From NCBI RefSeq assembly GCF_013031405.1, contig NZ_WPZY01000016.1, positions 1-64,000 of the forward strand: DNA of 64,000 nt. The letters run 5' to 3'. This document shows, piece by piece, positions 62,024 to 64,000 of this stretch (positions are counted from its first letter, which is position 1; each line of letters begins with the position of its first letter). Below the pieces are notes generated by a model. The model searched no databases. It saw only the letters and a list, made by a program, of their open reading frames with translations, and was not told the DNA's origin. A program made the position numbers and the translations under genes. Source of the stretch: Ruegeria sp. HKCCD8929. Lineage in GTDB: Bacteria > Pseudomonadota > Alphaproteobacteria > Rhodobacterales > Rhodobacteraceae.

Positions 62024-63409
62024 TCAGGACGGTGGAAGCCCGGTGGTCGGTTGAGTCTGCGTCGCAGAGGGGAGCTTGCCCGGCGGCAAGGTTTCAGTGG
62101 TCTCAGGAGACAGCCGTCGCACGGGGATCGTGTCGTTCGGCCCGGGCCGAGCTAGAACAACCTCCAGGACGTCGCCACCGGCGATCGGGTCGTTGCGTCC
62201 GACCACAAAGGTTACAGGTCCGTCCGGCCCGGTTCTGGTGATCTGCAGCGTCAGTGACACCAAAGCTGAAAGCTCGACCAGCCCATTGCCGGTGCGCTCT
62301 GCTTCGGCAAAAAGCGCGGCCTCGGTCTCCATTTTCACGCGCAGTTCGGCGATAGCCGTGCGTTCATCCTGTAGTCCCTGAACCCGTTCGCGATCGCGCT
62401 GATTGGTCAGATCCAGCCTGTCGCGCCGCGTTTCGCTGAGGCGTTGCTCGGCGCTCAGCCGTGCGGTTTCAACTTCAAGCAATCTTACCTGTTGGTCTGC
62501 AACGGCGCGCTGAAGATTGCTTTCACGGGTAGCAATAGACAGGCCCCGCTCGACAAGGCTGGAGGCGTTTTCAAGCTCTTCGTTCAGCAAATTCAGTTGC
62601 CGCTGACGCAGATCCGCCTGCTGCTGCAACCGTGCTATGCGTTCCAGCAGCAGGGCTTCCAACTCCTCGATCTGCGCAAGGTTCGACGCAAAGGCGGATT
62701 GTTGCGACATCATAATCTTGCGCTCTTGTTCGATCAGTTCGGCACCCAGAGGCGACGAGGCCAGTTCGGGCGGAACGTCGATCCCGGTTCCAGCTTCTTC
62801 CGCCTCGAGCCGCGCGAGCCGGGCCAGCCGCCGCATCTTGTCCAACTCCATCACCCGGTAGTTCCCAAATGCGTTAAGCGCGTTGCGCTCGCCCCGGACC
62901 AGCGCCGAAGAGGCCCGGTTGACTCCGCCCGACAGGCTGAGCGCCTGAAGCACGGTCATCCCCGGTACATGCAGGTAAGCGCCTGGCGCCCGCACATCGC
63001 CCAGCACGTAAATCGGGGCAAATTCCGTGATGGTTACGATGGCCTGCACGTCGGTGCTCAGCCCAATGCGGTCCTGGATGCGTCGCGACAATTCAGTACC
63101 CAATTCATCCGGCGTCAGCCCGGTTGCCTGAACGCTTCCGATAAGGGGCAGCGAGACCGTGCCCGTTGCGCTTATCAGGTACGACCCGGCAATCGTATCC
63201 CACGAGGTAAAAACCTCGTTCACCGGATCCCAGCGGCCAATCCGGATGTCCAAAGTCTGTTGTGGTCCGAGCGTCTCGGTCATCGCGGTGTCGTTTTCGG
63301 CTTGCGCCGGTGTCAGCATGCCGCCCGCAGTCAGCAGGCACAGCCCAAGAAACCAGGGTTTGCCGCGCAGGCCAGCGGATGCGGCTTTCAAAAGGATGTC
63401 TCTAAGCAT
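62024..63409 (-). CDS. exoF: Polysaccharide export protein (ExoF/Wza type)
   Basis: 461 residues from ATG 63409, which has GAGGAG 11 nt upstream and overlaps the upstream gene end by 8 nt. Signal peptide about 1-37, ending AQA before END. Polysaccharide-export domain (YLISATGTVSLPLIGSVQA), SLBB-like part VLGDVRAPGAYLHVPGMTVLQALSLSGGV, then a long coiled coil (residues about 200-375). It is the outer-membrane/periplasmic export part, with ExoP-like partner upstream. Confidence 0.88.
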   Translation of the reverse strand: MLRDILLKAASAGLRGKPWFLGLCLLTAGGMLTPAQAENDTAMTETLGPQQTLDIRIGRWDPVNEVFTSWDTIAGSYLISATGTVSLPLIGSVQATGLTPDELGTELSRRIQDRIGLSTDVQAIVTITEFAPIYVLGDVRAPGAYLHVPGMTVLQALSLSGGVNRASSALVRGERNALNAFGNYRVMELDKMRRLARLARLEAEEAGTGIDVPPELASSPLGAELIEQERKIMMSQQSAFASNLAQIEELEALLLERIARLQQQADLRQRQLNLLNEELENASSLVERGLSIATRESNLQRAVADQQVRLLEVETARLSAEQRLSETRRDRLDLTNQRDRERVQGLQDERTAIAELRVKMETEAALFAEAERTGNGLVELSALVSLTLQITRTGPDGPVTFVVGRNDPIAGGDVLEVVLARPGPNDTIPVRRLSPETTETLPPGKLPSATQTQPTTGLPPS

Positions 63410-64000
63410 TGATCTTGAGCTCCTCATAACTGCCGGGGCTTACATATCGCCTTGCCTTCGCAAGGTTGGCGTCTTCGAGAACCGTTGTTGTCAAAGCATC
63501 GCTGAAGCGTGGATGATCCAGCAATGCGTCCGAGACAAATCGCGGCAGGACCTTTCCCCAGGGGATGCGCAGAAGGGTGCTGTCATAGGCCCATGCGTGC
63601 GGATCCGACTGGCTTGCCTGGCTCAACGGATCCATGACGACCAGCACAAAGCTGAAACTGGCGCGCAGTTCCCTGGCCAACAGGGTTTGGTCGCTGTTTT
63701 CAATGCCAGCCCCGGGTGCCGCGCGCACGCCGTCAAGGGCATCCTGCAGGCTGATGGATTCAATATGGTTCAGCGCCTTGGCAGGCAATGCTTCTGGTGG
63801 CGGTCGTTCAAAAACAACCATGACCCGGCATATGCCGTTGCGGGATAGCCGGTTGGCCAGTTCCAGGGGCAGGTCATATGTCTTTTTCACGCCCGGTGTC
63901 AGCGGAGCGATTCCGATCAGCAAGCCCTTTGATTTCAGCGCGTTGGCTTCGCATGCCTGCGCCAGGCGTTCAACGGTTCGCGCGTATGTGTTTGCCGCGC
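63402..64000 (-). CDS. ExoP/Wzc-type C-terminal domain with degenerate P-loop (partial)
   Basis: The frame is open to the right edge, so only the last ~200 codons are seen. The order of elements follows the BY-kinase domain: a stretch like IGIAPLTPGVKKT at the Walker A position, then LPLELANRLSRNG, VMVVF, and LVVMDPLSQASQSDPHAWAYDSTLLRIPWGKV at the Walker B/C position, ending YVSPGSYEE. The usual GxxPxxGKS/T loop is altered to P-G-V-K-K-T, and the tyrosine cluster at the C-terminus is nearly absent. It would be a co-polymerase without kinase activity. The stop overlaps exoF by 8 nt. Confidence 0.6.
   Translation of the reverse strand, partial: AANTYARTVERLAQACEANALKSKGLLIGIAPLTPGVKKTYDLPLELANRLSRNGICRVMVVFERPPPEALPAKALNHIESISLQDALDGVRAAPGAGIENSDQTLLARELRASFSFVLVVMDPLSQASQSDPHAWAYDSTLLRIPWGKVLPRFVSDALLDHPRFSDALTTTVLEDANLAKARRYVSPGSYEELKINA

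Overview
The window looks like a chromosomal segment of a marine alphaproteobacterium, most likely Rhodobacteraceae (Roseobacter group). The evidence is the GC-rich coding pattern, the glycogen operon with pgm and malQ, a smo/mtl-type polyol operon, a DctP-type TRAP transporter, RTX and orthocaspase genes, and a succinoglycan-like exo cluster. I found no rRNA, tRNA or CRISPR by eye. One insertion-sequence remnant is present.

Layout. (1) 1-2.3 kb: the end of a membrane protein, then a MetF-type reductase with its own MTHFR C-terminal partner. (2) 2.5-7.5 kb: pirin, a secreted YceI-OmpA fusion divergent from a secreted caspase-like protein, a short LuxR-type regulator and two small NTF2/DUF1801 proteins, with an IS3 orfA fossil at 3.6 kb. 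(3) 8-10.3 kb: a CoA transferase and a fructokinase. (4) 10.5-31.4 kb: a long minus-strand run. It holds a LacI-type regulator, an ABC polyol importer, sorbitol- and mannitol-type dehydrogenases, a tiny XRE regulator, then glgP-glgB-glgC-glgA-glgX-malQ-pgm. Read as a pathway, an imported polyol is oxidised to fructose, phosphorylated by the convergent fructokinase, and can flow through phosphoglucomutase into glycogen. (5) 31.7-38.8 kb: a divergent catabolic cluster: YciI and GntR/FadR regulator one way; FAH hydrolase, RutE-like nitroreductase, OsmC, a TRAP transporter and an intradiol dioxygenase the other way. It suggests uptake and ring cleavage of an aromatic acid or hydroxyquinol-like compound. 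(6) 38.9-46.8 kb: a small secreted lectin-like protein, a Crp/Fnr gene broken by one in-frame amber codon, and a 1971-residue RTX protein. (7) 47.5-64 kb: an exopolysaccharide cluster with a Wzx-type flippase, two sulfotransferases, several glycosyltransferases including a three-domain ExoL-ExoA-ExoM-like fusion, an ExoX-like small membrane protein, ExoY, ExoF and the end of an ExoP-like protein whose nucleotide-binding loop looks degenerate.

The most notable items are the exoL-exoA-exoM fusion next to two sulfotransferases (a candidate sulfated succinoglycan-like polymer), the degenerate BY-kinase-like domain, paired 22-bp-phased operator boxes at both the polyol promoter and the regulator's own promoter, and the single-codon inactivation of the Crp/Fnr gene upstream of the giant RTX gene. 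All family assignments come from reading motifs by eye; no database search was run.
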